A DNA stretch of 64,000 bases from Labilibaculum sp041595635 (GCF_041595635.1 NZ_JBFHJW010000008.1:28896-92895), one strand, 5' to 3'; positions 52,316 to 63,325 are shown, counted from the first letter of the stretch. A program made the numbers and translations. Notes: generated from the sequence alone by a model not told the origin.

Positions 52316-53758
52316 ATGAAATTAGAAGTGAAAAGCCTTCAATCGTCAAATGAAAACGAAAATATTTTTTATTTAGCGACTAGCGAAAATTATAAGAAAC
52401 TTCCTTTTTCCGAACAGGAAATAAAGTTTGCCGAGGAACAAATTGCTGCCGAAGTACCATTAGTAGAGTTCAATCGCTATACACATAAAGTGTACTTGCA
52501 TGTTTCTGCCGAAAAAACTTATGGAAATTCCGAGCTCGAAAAAATGAGAAAATTAGCTTTTTCTGTACACACAAAAATACAAGAAAGTAAAATTTCAAGC
52601 CTTGTTATACAAGATCAATTAAACAATTCTGATGCACTACTCGCATTTGTTGAAGGTCTTTCTTTGACGAATTATCAGTTTTTAAAATACTTTACCGATA
52701 CAAAAAAGAAAAAATATACACTCAAACAGGTAAGCATTCAAACTAATGTACTTGCCAAAGAAGCCATAGATGAGTTGTCGGCTATAGTTGAAGGTGTAAA
52801 GTTGGCTCGGGAATTAGTAAACGAACCTTTAAGCTATCTTACCGCCCAAAAACTGAGTGAAGAAATTCAGAAAATGGCCGATGATGCTGGTTTTACATTG
52901 GAAGTATTTGGAAAAAAGAAAATTGAAAGTCTAAAAATGGGCGGACTACTTGCTGTGAATAAAGGCAGTGTTGACGATCCTACTTTTTCGGTGTTGGAAT
53001 GGAATCCCAAAGGAGCTCGTAATTCAAAACCTATTGTTTTTGTTGGGAAAGGTGTGGTTTATGATACTGGAGGAGTGAGTCTTAAGCCAACTAAGGATAG
53101 TATGGATTTAATGAAGTCGGACATGGGTGGAGCAGCTTCAGTTGCTGGAGCTATTTATGCCATTGCTAAAGCAAACCTACCCATTCATGTTGTAGGTTTA
53201 ATTCCGGCTACCGATAATCGACCAGGAGGCAATGCTTATGTTCCAGGTGATGTAGTTACCATGCACAATGGAAAAACTGTTGAGGTATTAAATACTGATG
53301 CTGAAGGAAGAATGTTACTCGCCGATGCACTTAGTTATGCCGATCGTTATAATCCCGAATTTGTGATCGATTTAGCTACTTTAACTGGGGCAGCAGCTGT
53401 TGCCATAGGTAAGTATGGTATAGTAGCCATGGGGAATCAGGCAAGTCAGGAGAATATGCCTAGTTTGAAAAAAGCCGGCGATAGAGTGCATGAAAGACTT
53501 GTTGAATTCCCTTTTTGGGATGATTTTGGTGAATTAATAGAATCGGATATTGCTGATTTAAAAAATCTGGGAGGTAGAGATGCTGGTGCGATTACTGCAG
53601 GTAAATTTTTGGAACATTTCACCAATTATCCATGGGTTCATCTTGATATTGCTGGCCCTGCATTCCTAGGTTCAATGGATAGTTACCGAGGAAAAGGAGG
53701 AAGCGGAGTTGGTGTTCGTTTGCTTTTTGAATTTAGTAAACAATATCAAACTGAGTAA
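52316..53758 (+). CDS. pepA: Leucyl aminopeptidase (M17 family)
   Basis: This 480-residue protein has an N-terminal macro-like domain (1-160) and a C-terminal M17 catalytic domain. Metal ligands and catalytic residues are visible: Lys and Asp in VGKGVVYDTGGVSLKP, Asp in LMKSDMGGAA, Asp/Glu/Arg in NTDAEGRMLLADAL. It is a cytoplasmic two-metal hexameric aminopeptidase releasing N-terminal residues. It is monocistronic between two hairpins. Confidence 0.92.
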   Translation: MKLEVKSLQSSNENENIFYLATSENYKKLPFSEQEIKFAEEQIAAEVPLVEFNRYTHKVYLHVSAEKTYGNSELEKMRKLAFSVHTKIQESKISSLVIQDQLNNSDALLAFVEGLSLTNYQFLKYFTDTKKKKYTLKQVSIQTNVLAKEAIDELSAIVEGVKLARELVNEPLSYLTAQKLSEEIQKMADDAGFTLEVFGKKKIESLKMGGLLAVNKGSVDDPTFSVLEWNPKGARNSKPIVFVGKGVVYDTGGVSLKPTKDSMDLMKSDMGGAASVAGAIYAIAKANLPIHVVGLIPATDNRPGGNAYVPGDVVTMHNGKTVEVLNTDAEGRMLLADALSYADRYNPEFVIDLATLTGAAAVAIGKYGIVAMGNQASQENMPSLKKAGDRVHERLVEFPFWDDFGELIESDIADLKNLGGRDAGAITAGKFLEHFTNYPWVHLDIAGPAFLGSMDSYRGKGGSGVGVRLLFEFSKQYQTE

Positions 53759-53794
53759 TTCGAAAAAAGATATAATTCTTTTAACGAATCTTTC

Positions 53795-53802
53795 TATTTT
53801 TG
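53795..53802 (+). promoter_or_regulatory. Predicted -7 box of pdxA
   Basis: TATTTTTG matches TAnnTTTG, 174 bases before the ATG, leaving a leader of about 165 bases. No clear TTTG box upstream. Confidence 0.35.
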
Positions 53803-53911
53803 CATTGAATTATTCGAATTGAGAAACAATATCTTATAATTGTATATCTTCATCGTTTAGTTTCTGATTTTTTCGGAACAGAAGATAAAAAGTAAATTGA
53901 TAACTGCTTAT

Positions 53912-53947
53912 TTTCGTTTCCTTAATGAATTGCATAGGGAAACGAAA
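53912..53947 (+). promoter_or_regulatory. Inverted repeat in the pdxA leader
   Basis: TTTCGTTTCC (53912-53921) pairs exactly with GGAAACGAAA (53938-53947), a 10-bp stem with a 16-base loop, ending 28 bases before the pdxA start. There is no T run after it, so it is not a simple terminator. It may be an operator or a leader structure. Confidence 0.45.
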
Positions 53948-53975
53948 TCAGTTCACTGATATAATTAAATAACAG

Positions 53976-55031
53976 ATGAAAAACACTAAAATAAGAGTTG
54001 GAATCACTCATGGCGATATTAATGGAATTGGTTACGAGGTTATTATTAAAACCTTAATGGACGATCGGATGTTTGAGCTTTGTACTCCTATCATTTATGG
54101 TTCTCCTAAAGTGGCAGCTTACCATCGAAAAGCATTAAATATCGACTCTTTTAGCTTAAATAATATTAAAGAGGCTCAGGAAGCTCATCCTAATCGAACC
54201 AATATTATTAACTGTGTAGATGAAAATGTAAAAGTAGAATTGGGTAAATCAACTCGAAGCGCTGGAGAATCTGCTTTTAAATCTTTGGAAGCGGCTGTTG
54301 CCGATCTGGAAAAGGGTTTTATTGATGTTTTAGTTACTGCACCAATTAATAAAAAGAACATTCAATCTAAGGATTTTAAATTTCCAGGACATACTGAATA
54401 TTTGGAAAGTAAACTGAACTCTGGAAAGTCGCTAATGTTATTGATTAGTGATAAATTACGAGTTGGCGTTGTGGCTGGACATGTACCCATAAGCAAAGTG
54501 CCCGAATTTGTTTCCAAAGAGAATATTATTAGTAAACTAAATATTTTAAATACTTCTTTGCAGAAAGATTTTGGAATTAGAAAACCAAGGATTGCTGTGT
54601 TAAGTTTGAATCCGCATGCTGGAGATCAAGGATTAATAGGAAATGAGGAGATTGATGTAATTATTCCAGCATTAGAAGAAGTTCGAGAGAATGGAATTAT
54701 GGCCTTAGGTCCCTATCCAGCAGATGGATTTTTTGGTTCTTCGGATTACTTAAAATTCGATGCTATTTTGGCCATGTATCACGACCAGGGATTAGCTCCA
54801 TTTAAAGCTCTGGCTTTTGATTCTGGAGTGAATTTTACAGCTGGACTATCTAAAATTAGAACTTCACCAGCCCATGGGACTGCTTATTCAATTGCAGGAA
54901 CAAATGTAGCATCCGAAAAATCATTTCAGCAAGCCTTGTATATGGCAATTGATGTATTTAGAAATCGGCAAAATTTTGAGGAGATTACCAAGAATCCACT
55001 TAAATCATCCGAAATGTCGAAAAACTCATAA
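53976..55031 (+). CDS. pdxA: 4-hydroxythreonine-4-phosphate dehydrogenase
   Basis: This 351-residue protein starts VGITHGDINGIGYEV (family: TxGDPxGIGPE; here Asp-Ile-Asn replaces Asp-Pro-Ala). It has TAPINKKNI, FPGHTEYLE with the metal-binding His, LSLNPHAGDQGLIGNEE, ALGPYPADGFF, AMYHDQGLAPFK with the second metal His, and NFTAGLSKIRTSPAHGTAY. It oxidises and decarboxylates 4-phosphohydroxy-L-threonine in DXP-dependent vitamin B6 synthesis. Confidence 0.94.
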   Translation: MKNTKIRVGITHGDINGIGYEVIIKTLMDDRMFELCTPIIYGSPKVAAYHRKALNIDSFSLNNIKEAQEAHPNRTNIINCVDENVKVELGKSTRSAGESAFKSLEAAVADLEKGFIDVLVTAPINKKNIQSKDFKFPGHTEYLESKLNSGKSLMLLISDKLRVGVVAGHVPISKVPEFVSKENIISKLNILNTSLQKDFGIRKPRIAVLSLNPHAGDQGLIGNEEIDVIIPALEEVRENGIMALGPYPADGFFGSSDYLKFDAILAMYHDQGLAPFKALAFDSGVNFTAGLSKIRTSPAHGTAYSIAGTNVASEKSFQQALYMAIDVFRNRQNFEEITKNPLKSSEMSKNS

Positions 55032-55052
55032 CTTAATAAAGTAAGAATAATA

Positions 55053-55087
55053 AAAAGAGCGGTTAATTATATATCGCTCTTTTTTGT
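55053..55087 (+). terminator. Terminator after pdxA
   Basis: The stem AAAAGAGCG / CGCTCTTTT with a 12-base loop continues into a T run. Confidence 0.75.
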
Positions 55088-55165
55088 TAAAAGCAATGCC
55101 TTGATTGTGAAATTAGCTATTTTTACATATTTTAAGGGTTTTAGCTAAATTGAATTCATAATTTT

Positions 55166-55747
55166 ATGTTTGAGTACATCAAAGGAATAGTAGTTGATTT
55201 AACTCCAACTTCGGTAGTTGTAGAAACTAGTGGAATGGGTTATTTTTTAAATATCTCATTAAATACTTATTCCCAATTATCGGGTCACAATGAGGCTCAA
55301 TTATATTTGCATCAGGTGGTTCGGGAAGATGCACACTTGTTATTTGGCTTTATTAATGCTAACGAGCGAGGACTTTTTCGTCATTTAATATCGGTTTCAG
55401 GAGTTGGTGCTAATACTGCACGAATGATGCTATCATCTTTAACCACTAGCGAAATACAATCAGCAATTGTTTCAAGTAATGTGAAAGTATTGCAAAGCAT
55501 TAAGGGAATTGGTGCGAAAACGGCGCAGAGAATTATTATTGAACTGAAAGATAAATTGGGAAAAGAGACGGATATCTCTGAATTTTCTTTGGAGGAGAAC
55601 AATACTACAAAAGAAGAAGCGTTATCTGCATTAGTGATGCTTGGTTTTTCCAAGAATTCAGTTTTGAAAATTATCAATAAAATATATACCGCGAATCTTA
55701 ATGCAAGCGTTGAGGATTTAATAAAATTAGCCTTAAAACAATTGTAA
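55166..55747 (+). CDS. ruvA: Holliday junction DNA helicase RuvA
   Basis: This 193-residue protein has an N-terminal OB domain (MFEYIKGIVVDLTPTSVVVE ... HLLFGF), two helix-hairpin-helix motifs (LISVSGVGANTARMML and LQSIKGIGAKTAQRII), and a C-terminal UBA-like domain III (EEALSALVMLGFSKNSV) that activates RuvB. It binds the four-way junction for branch migration. The order ruvA-sprA is conserved in Bacteroidota. Confidence 0.96.
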   Translation: MFEYIKGIVVDLTPTSVVVETSGMGYFLNISLNTYSQLSGHNEAQLYLHQVVREDAHLLFGFINANERGLFRHLISVSGVGANTARMMLSSLTTSEIQSAIVSSNVKVLQSIKGIGAKTAQRIIIELKDKLGKETDISEFSLEENNTTKEEALSALVMLGFSKNSVLKIINKIYTANLNASVEDLIKLALKQL

Positions 55748-55789
55748 GCAAAGATCGTAATTGCTTTACTAACCTAAGGTAATCATAAC

Positions 55790-58700
55790 TTGAAGAAACT
55801 TTTTAAATATCCCCTCACTTTACTTGTAGTATTGCTTTGCAGTGCTATTGGGAGTAATTATCGTCTTGTTGCCCGTAATTCAATTTCCAATTTAGAATTT
55901 CAAGTTACTCAGCAGCAGGATACCATAACCCATGCTCGAGATACTATTTCTGAGGCCTCAGGTGTATCTGATCGGGTAACGAATAAAAAATCACCTTTTT
56001 ACATTGACAATCCTGATGCAAAGGACAACTCTCTCCCTTATTCTTTTGATGATGTGAGTGATAATCAGGAATTGGGCTCTCAAAATGAATCCCCTTTGTA
56101 CCTTAAGAATCCTAAGAATATTGTCACCACAATTCAATATGATCCACTTACCGGCAATTACATATTGGTAACACGAATTGGAGATTTAGAATACCGCAGA
56201 CCTACCAGCATGACAGCAGAAGAGTATGAACAGTATGAAGCTGAAAAATCTCTTCGTGATTACTGGATGGAACGAAGCCGGAATGATGGAGTCGGTAGTG
56301 ATGAACTAGTGCCAGATTTAGAGTTGGGAGGACAATTTGTTGACAAAATTTTTGGGAGTAATACCATCTCTATTAAGCCTCAGGGGTCTGCCGAATTAAC
56401 TTTTGGAATTAGTACTACTACCATTGATAATCCTACTATTTCTGAAAACCTAAGGAAGACAACCAGCTTCGATTTTGATGAAAAAATTCAAATGAACGTA
56501 AGTGGTACGGTGGGTGAAAAATTACAAATGGATGTAAATTACGATACCGAAGCAACCTTCGATTTTGAAAATGAAATAAAATTGGAGTACACTGGAGATG
56601 AAGATGAAATTATCGATAAAATTGAAGCGGGTAATGTGTCCATGCCTATTTCGAATTCATTGATTACAGGTGGCCAAGATTTATTTGGTGTGAAAGCTCA
56701 AATGCAATTTGGAAAATTATCGTTAACAACAGTTCTTTCTCAACAAGAAGGAGAAACAAGTGTTATTGAACTAGAAAATGGTGCTGAAAGTAATGAGTTT
56801 GATATTTCGGCCGATGAGTATGAAGCCAACAGAAACTTTTTCTTATCGAAATATTTTTACGATAATTACGATGAGGCTCTGGAGAATCTTCCCACTATAA
56901 ATTCTTCTATTGCCATTAATAAAGTGGAGGTATGGGTTACCAATAAAACATCTGACTATGATGATGCAAGAAATATTGTGGGATTCGTTGATTTGGGAGA
57001 AAATGAGGATAACATTTACAATAGCACACTCTTTTCTCAAACGGGGACAGGAGATTATCCAGACAACGATTTGAATAATTTGTACGATCAAATGACTACT
57101 ACTTATTCTGGTATTCGTACGATTAGCTCGGTAACAACGACTCTTGCAGGTGTAGGTTCTGGTTTTGCAAGTGGTTACGATTACGAAAAAGTTGAGAATG
57201 CACGAAAACTTTCTTCCTCGGAATACACATTAAATGAAGAATTGGGTTATATCACTCTTACGTCAGCCTTAAATTCTGACGAGGTTTTGTCAGTAGCTTA
57301 TCAGTATACTACTAAGGGAAAGGTGTATCAGGTGGGTGAATTTACTTCCGATGGGGTGAGTTCTCCAAATGTTCTGATTACAAAGCTGTTGAAAGGAACT
57401 ACTTTAAGTCCCAAAATGCCTACTTGGACTTTAATGATGAAAAATATTTATAACATTGGCGCTTATCAAGTAGAGGAGGATGATTTTGTTTTAAACGTAT
57501 TGTATGACAATGATGAAGCAGGAACAAGTGTTAATTATATTAGTGAAGGCGATATTAAAGGCGAAATTCTACTGAAAGTTTTTAATCTTGATAATGTTGA
57601 TTCCAATCTTGATGAAGGTTCGGATGGGGTTTTTGATTTTATTGAAGGAACCACAATTCTGAGTACAACAGGTCGGATTATTTTTCCTGTAGTTGAACCT
57701 TTTGGGTCTTACTTACGGGAGAAGATAGGGAGCAATACCATTGCTGACGACTACGTTTTTGAAGAATTATACGAATTATCGCAAAGTGATGCCCAAGAAG
57801 TGGCAGAACAAAACAAATTCTCATTGTCAGGGAGCTACTCATCCTCAACAACCTCTTCAATATCTTTAGATGGAACTAATATTGAACAAGGTTCGGTTAC
57901 TGTAAAAGCCGGGGGTGTCGAATTGGAAGAAAATGTCGATTATACGGTGGATTATACTTTAGGACGAGTAACAATTATTAATCAAAGTTTGTTGGAATCA
58001 AACACCTCCATAACCATTGAAAGTTCCAGTAGTTCATCATTCGAAACTGAAACTACAACTTTGTTGGGAATGCAAATGGATTACGCAGTGAACGATAATT
58101 TTAATCTGGGTGCTACTCTGATGTACCTATCAGAGCAGTCGCAGACTGATAAAGTAAATGTGGGCGATGAAGCCATGGCCAACACCATGTGGGGATTGAA
58201 CGGTAGCTACACCACGGAATCTATGTTTATAACAAGGATGCTTGATAAGCTACCTTTTTACGAGACCAAAGAAGCTTCTTCTATTTCTATTGAGGGAGAG
58301 TTTGCGAATTTAATTCCAGGGTCTAATACCGGAACATCCTATATCGATGATTTTGAAGGATCGGAAACATCCATAGATCTGAAGAGTGTTACTTCTTGGA
58401 GTTTAGCTAGTACGCCACAATCAAACGAAACTTTATTTCCCGAAGGTGACCTAACTGGGGATTTAGCTTATGGGTATAATCGTGCTAAATTGGCTTGGTA
58501 CTATATCGATCCATTATTTTTGAGGGATTACTCAACAACTCCTTCTCATATTAAATCTGACGATGATCAGCAATCAAATTATTTTGTTCGTGAAGTTTAC
58601 GAAGAAGAAATTTGGCCCAATATGGATAGCTATACTGGTGAATCTACAACAGTTTCTGTTTTTAACCTAGCTTTTTATCCCGACGAGAAAGGTCCCTATA

Positions 58701-61700
58701 ACTATGATGTTGATGGAGAAGCTGGAGTATCGCAGGGAATGAATGAAGATGGTACACTGAAAGATCCTGAATCAAGATGGGGAGGGATTATGAGGAAAAT
58801 GGAAACGACTAATTTTGAGTCTTCCAACATCTCTTATATTGAATTTTGGGTAATGGATCCTTTTGTGTATGAGACAGATCATACAGGAGGTGATTTGTAT
58901 TTTAACTTGGGAAATATTTCTGAAGATGTTTTAAAAGATGGACGTAAATCATTTGAGAATGGATTGCCCACCTCCGAGGAGGTTACTTTGGTTGATACTA
59001 CAGTTTGGGGTCGGGTTCCTAATGTTCAATCAGTAGTATATGCTTTCGATAATAGCTCCAGTTCCCGAGAGTATCAGGATGTAGGATTAGATGGATTATC
59101 GGATTCTGATGAGCTAACTTTTTTTGACGATTATGTGAACGAAATCGCTTCGTCGATAAACTTAGGTCCAAACTCAGAAGCTTATTCCAATGCTGAAGAT
59201 GATCCATCAAGTGATGATTATCATTATTTTAGAGGTTCTGACTACGATGCTGATGAAGTGAGTATTTTAGAGAGATACAAAAAATACAATGGTCCTGATG
59301 GTAATTCCCCAACTTCCGATCTTTCATCCGAATCTTATACAACTTCAGCTACAACTGTGCCTAATAGTGAGGATATTAATAAAGACAATACCCTAAGCGA
59401 AAGTGAATCTTACTATCAGTATAAAGTTCATTTAGAGCCTGATGGAATGGTTATTGGACAGAATTTTATTGTGGATAAAATAACAAGTACTGTTGATTTA
59501 GAGAATGGTTCTGAGGGAAGTGTAGATTGGTATCAGTTTAAAATTCCTATCGACGAATATGACGATTCTTATGGAACCATTAGCGATTTTACTTCTATTC
59601 GTTTTATGAGAATGTTTATGAAGGGTTTTGATGAAGATATCATTCTTCGTTTTGCAACTCTTGATTTGGTTCGCGACGAATGGAAAAGTTACGAGGGAGC
59701 AGTAAATGAAGATGATGATGACGAGGTAGTTTCTGAGGGTAGTTTCGAAATATCATCGGTGAATATAGAGGAAAATTCAGAGAAAGACCCTGTAAATTAT
59801 GTCTTGCCTCCAGATATCGATCGAACTGTTGATGCTAGTAACTCTTCTCTTGTTGAGGAGAATGAACAGTCCATGATACTGAAGGTTACCAACCTTGAGG
59901 ATGGTAAAGGTCAGGCAGCCTATAAATCATTAGGATTGGATGTTAGAAAGTATGGTTCTTTGATTATGGATGTTCATGCCGAAGAAATTGATGGCTATGA
60001 CTTGGATGATGAGGATCTGAGAATTTTTATCCGTTTCGGATCTGATTATCAGGACAATTATTATGAATATGAAATTCCGTTGATTCTTACGCCTGCTGGT
60101 GATTATGATGATGATAGTGATGATGATCGTTTGATTGTTTGGCCAGAAGAAAATCAGTTTAATTTTGAATTAAGTCTTTTTACCGAGCTAAAAACGGAAC
60201 GAAATACGGAACTTAATTCTGCTGGTTCTAATGTGGATTATACTACCCCCTATGAAATGTATGCAGGTGATATTTCTGATGATGTGGAAACCATTCACTT
60301 ATATGATATTGTTCGTATAAAAGGAAATCCTAGTTTAGGAGATTTGGATGTTGCTATGATTGGAATTAAAAACCCTTCACAGGATAATGATGATTCCGAC
60401 GATGGCTTAGATAAGTCTGTTGAGGTTTGGGTAAATGAACTTCGTTTAACAGATTTTGATGAAGATGGAGGTTGGGCTGCGAATCTTACTACTACAGTTA
60501 AATTAGCCGATTTGGGAACTGTAAACTATTCTACAAGTATGATTACTGCTGGTTTTGGTAGTATAGATGATGGAGTTAGCGATAGGTACACTGACGATAT
60601 TTATTCCTACGATTTTTCAACCAGTTTGGAATTAGGAAAATTATTTGGAAATAATTCTGGTATTAGCATTCCAATGTATTATGCTATCTCCGAGGAAACG
60701 GTAACGCCTGAATATTACCCTTTAGATGATGATCTTTTGCTAGATGATGTTCTGGATTCCTACGATACTACCGAGGAACGTGATTCTATTTTAAACTTGT
60801 CGCAGGAGTATACAAAAAAGAAAAGTTTTAACCTTACTAATGTTGGAATTCAGAAAAAAGATGGAGAGTCAAAAATATTGGATGCATCTAATTTATCCCT
60901 TACCTACTCATTTAATGAAACCTATTCGCGCGACGAGGACACCGAGTATGAAATTGAACAGGATTATCGTTATTTGGTAAGTTATAATTATAGTGGTCAG
61001 CCTAAATCGGTTCAGCCATTTAAAAAGGTAAAACTATTTCAGAAACCCGCTTTTAGATTATTGAAGGATTTTAATTTTTACTACATGCCTTCTCAAATAT
61101 CAGTACGTTCCGATGTGCAAAGGTATTATAACGAAACACTGACTAGAGATGTTGATGAAGATACGGATGTATTAATTGAAGCTACTTACGATAAAGATTT
61201 TATCTGGTATCGATATTACGATTTAACATACAATCTTACTAAAGGATTGAAGTTTGATTTTTCTGCAACCAATACTTCAAGTATTGACGAGCCTGATGGA
61301 ATTGTAGACAAAGATCGGGATACGGATGCTTATGAGATTTGGAAAGATTCCATTTGGAATAACCTAATGGATGGAGGTAGAAATATTCAATATCATCACG
61401 ATTTTACTGTTAATTATACCTTGCCAATTAGTAAGATACCTTTACTTAATTGGACTTCTCTTACAAGTAGTTATTCGGGTTCTTACGATTGGGACGCTGG
61501 TTCAGTTACTAGTGATTCTATTGAATTGGGAAATACCATTCAAAATTCAAATACGATCCAAATGAATGGACAATTTAACTTTGTTAATTTATACAACAAG
61601 GTGGGGATTTTGAAAAAGATAAATAGAAAATACAGTTCGAACCGAAAATACAAACAGAAAAAAGAAAATTATAAAAAGGTTAAATATGAAGGGACTGTTG

Positions 61701-63325
61701 ATGAGCTAAAAGCTGGAATTCCTACCTCTATTTATCACAAGCTGGGAACCCAGAATATTTCTGTTAAAGCTTACGATACTCAAGGAAAAGAAGTGAAAGT
61801 GCAAGTGAAATCTGTAACGGCCAATCGAGCAAAGATTACTGCTAATAAGAATGTGAAAAATGTTAGGGTTAGAGTCAATGGAAATGTTTCGGAGAGTGAG
61901 AGTGTTTTTACAGTAATTGGAGAAAACTTTTTGAGAACCTTAATGAGTGTTCGTAGTGTTTCCATTAGCTATTCCGAAATTAATTCATCCTCTATGCCTG
62001 GCTATTTGCCTGAAACAAATTATTTTGGAGGGGAAACTTATAATGGAACAAAAGCACCAGGATTTAGCTTTCTAATAGGAAATCAAGATAAGGATTATGG
62101 ACAAAAATCGGCCGATAAGGGGTGGATTACCACCGATGATTCTTTTTACGATCCTTACGAAATGAGCAGTACAGAAAATTTTACCTTTAGGAGTACCTTA
62201 GAACCGATTGATGGTTTGCAAATAACAATATCAGCCAATCGTAGTTTTTCTCAAAATCGAAGTGAATATTATGTATATGATCAAAGTACTGATAGTTTTA
62301 GCGGAGAAAGCTTAAGCAAATCGGGAAGTTTTAGCATGAGTTTTCTTAGTTTAAAATCGGCTTTCTTCACCATTGGGAATACCGATGATTATTCTTCTGT
62401 TTATTTCGATGATTTTCTCTCTAGACGAAAAACTGAATCATTACGTTTAGCACAAATTCGTTACGGCGAGGATTATAGTTCTTATGCTCTTACTGATGAT
62501 GATGGTAAACTAACGGGTTACTATGAAGGTTATGGCTCTACTTCACAAGAAGTTTTAATTCCTGCTTTTTTAAAAGCTTATGGTAATAGCGGAAAATCTC
62601 ACAGTACTTTGTTTCCGAGTATTTCTCAAATTCAGCCCAATTGGAAGGTTACTTATGATGGGTTAACCAATTTGTCTTTAGTGAAAAGATATTTCAAATC
62701 AATTAATATTACCCACTCTTACTCTTCAACCTATAATGTTGGTTCGTATAGTACCAATTTATCTTACGAGGAGGATGAAAATGGTTTAAGTACTGTTGTC
62801 GATCTATCGGATAATTATTTACCTCTATATGAAGCAAACTCTGTTTCCATTAGTGAACAATTGAATCCTTTGATTAGTGTAGATATGGTTATGAATAATA
62901 GTTTCACATCAAGTTTTGAAATCAATCGAACCCGAAGCATGATATTAAGCTTATCAAGTACTCAATTAACCGAAGTGGCTTCTAATGAAATTGTTTTTGG
63001 CTTGGGCTACAAATTCGATGATTTTGGAATGATCATTGGTTCAGGATCTAAACAGAAAAAATTTACGAATAGTTTGAATCTTTCTGGCGACTTATCCATA
63101 CGAAAAAATACAACAATCATTCGCGATATTGTGGATGAGGTTGATGAGTTAACCTCCGGACAAAAAGTGGTTACCTTAGAAGTAAGTGCAGACTATGTTC
63201 TGAATGATCGTTTTAATTTAAGATTGTACTACGATCGAACAGTAAATACGCCTTACGTTTCACTTTCATATCCGACTATAACCGCTGAGTTTGGAGCAAG
63301 TATTCAATTTTCTCTTTCGAATTAA
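55790..63325 (+). CDS. sprA: SprA, type IX secretion outer-membrane translocon
   Basis: This 2511-residue protein starts at TTG 55790 with a signal peptide (LFKYPLTLLVVLLCSAIG). The length, repeated NFEFDEKIQMNVSGTVGEKL-type strands, Asp-rich linkers and duplicated IDDFEGSETSIDL segments match SprA/Sov, the 36-strand single-chain barrel of the type IX secretion system. The C-terminal strands end in an aromatic-hydrophobic segment (EFGASIQFSLSN). It exports folded cargo and gliding adhesins with PorV, Plug and the PorK/L/M/N motor, none of which are in the window. The rare start codon and very Asp/Ser/Tyr-rich composition are as in homologs. Confidence 0.95.
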   Translation: MKKLFKYPLTLLVVLLCSAIGSNYRLVARNSISNLEFQVTQQQDTITHARDTISEASGVSDRVTNKKSPFYIDNPDAKDNSLPYSFDDVSDNQELGSQNESPLYLKNPKNIVTTIQYDPLTGNYILVTRIGDLEYRRPTSMTAEEYEQYEAEKSLRDYWMERSRNDGVGSDELVPDLELGGQFVDKIFGSNTISIKPQGSAELTFGISTTTIDNPTISENLRKTTSFDFDEKIQMNVSGTVGEKLQMDVNYDTEATFDFENEIKLEYTGDEDEIIDKIEAGNVSMPISNSLITGGQDLFGVKAQMQFGKLSLTTVLSQQEGETSVIELENGAESNEFDISADEYEANRNFFLSKYFYDNYDEALENLPTINSSIAINKVEVWVTNKTSDYDDARNIVGFVDLGENEDNIYNSTLFSQTGTGDYPDNDLNNLYDQMTTTYSGIRTISSVTTTLAGVGSGFASGYDYEKVENARKLSSSEYTLNEELGYITLTSALNSDEVLSVAYQYTTKGKVYQVGEFTSDGVSSPNVLITKLLKGTTLSPKMPTWTLMMKNIYNIGAYQVEEDDFVLNVLYDNDEAGTSVNYISEGDIKGEILLKVFNLDNVDSNLDEGSDGVFDFIEGTTILSTTGRIIFPVVEPFGSYLREKIGSNTIADDYVFEELYELSQSDAQEVAEQNKFSLSGSYSSSTTSSISLDGTNIEQGSVTVKAGGVELEENVDYTVDYTLGRVTIINQSLLESNTSITIESSSSSSFETETTTLLGMQMDYAVNDNFNLGATLMYLSEQSQTDKVNVGDEAMANTMWGLNGSYTTESMFITRMLDKLPFYETKEASSISIEGEFANLIPGSNTGTSYIDDFEGSETSIDLKSVTSWSLASTPQSNETLFPEGDLTGDLAYGYNRAKLAWYYIDPLFLRDYSTTPSHIKSDDDQQSNYFVREVYEEEIWPNMDSYTGESTTVSVFNLAFYPDEKGPYNYDVDGEAGVSQGMNEDGTLKDPESRWGGIMRKMETTNFESSNISYIEFWVMDPFVYETDHTGGDLYFNLGNISEDVLKDGRKSFENGLPTSEEVTLVDTTVWGRVPNVQSVVYAFDNSSSSREYQDVGLDGLSDSDELTFFDDYVNEIASSINLGPNSEAYSNAEDDPSSDDYHYFRGSDYDADEVSILERYKKYNGPDGNSPTSDLSSESYTTSATTVPNSEDINKDNTLSESESYYQYKVHLEPDGMVIGQNFIVDKITSTVDLENGSEGSVDWYQFKIPIDEYDDSYGTISDFTSIRFMRMFMKGFDEDIILRFATLDLVRDEWKSYEGAVNEDDDDEVVSEGSFEISSVNIEENSEKDPVNYVLPPDIDRTVDASNSSLVEENEQSMILKVTNLEDGKGQAAYKSLGLDVRKYGSLIMDVHAEEIDGYDLDDEDLRIFIRFGSDYQDNYYEYEIPLILTPAGDYDDDSDDDRLIVWPEENQFNFELSLFTELKTERNTELNSAGSNVDYTTPYEMYAGDISDDVETIHLYDIVRIKGNPSLGDLDVAMIGIKNPSQDNDDSDDGLDKSVEVWVNELRLTDFDEDGGWAANLTTTVKLADLGTVNYSTSMITAGFGSIDDGVSDRYTDDIYSYDFSTSLELGKLFGNNSGISIPMYYAISEETVTPEYYPLDDDLLLDDVLDSYDTTEERDSILNLSQEYTKKKSFNLTNVGIQKKDGESKILDASNLSLTYSFNETYSRDEDTEYEIEQDYRYLVSYNYSGQPKSVQPFKKVKLFQKPAFRLLKDFNFYYMPSQISVRSDVQRYYNETLTRDVDEDTDVLIEATYDKDFIWYRYYDLTYNLTKGLKFDFSATNTSSIDEPDGIVDKDRDTDAYEIWKDSIWNNLMDGGRNIQYHHDFTVNYTLPISKIPLLNWTSLTSSYSGSYDWDAGSVTSDSIELGNTIQNSNTIQMNGQFNFVNLYNKVGILKKINRKYSSNRKYKQKKENYKKVKYEGTVDELKAGIPTSIYHKLGTQNISVKAYDTQGKEVKVQVKSVTANRAKITANKNVKNVRVRVNGNVSESESVFTVIGENFLRTLMSVRSVSISYSEINSSSMPGYLPETNYFGGETYNGTKAPGFSFLIGNQDKDYGQKSADKGWITTDDSFYDPYEMSSTENFTFRSTLEPIDGLQITISANRSFSQNRSEYYVYDQSTDSFSGESLSKSGSFSMSFLSLKSAFFTIGNTDDYSSVYFDDFLSRRKTESLRLAQIRYGEDYSSYALTDDDGKLTGYYEGYGSTSQEVLIPAFLKAYGNSGKSHSTLFPSISQIQPNWKVTYDGLTNLSLVKRYFKSINITHSYSSTYNVGSYSTNLSYEEDENGLSTVVDLSDNYLPLYEANSVSISEQLNPLISVDMVMNNSFTSSFEINRTRSMILSLSSTQLTEVASNEIVFGLGYKFDDFGMIIGSGSKQKKFTNSLNLSGDLSIRKNTTIIRDIVDEVDELTSGQKVVTLEVSADYVLNDRFNLRLYYDRTVNTPYVSLSYPTITAEFGASIQFSLSN

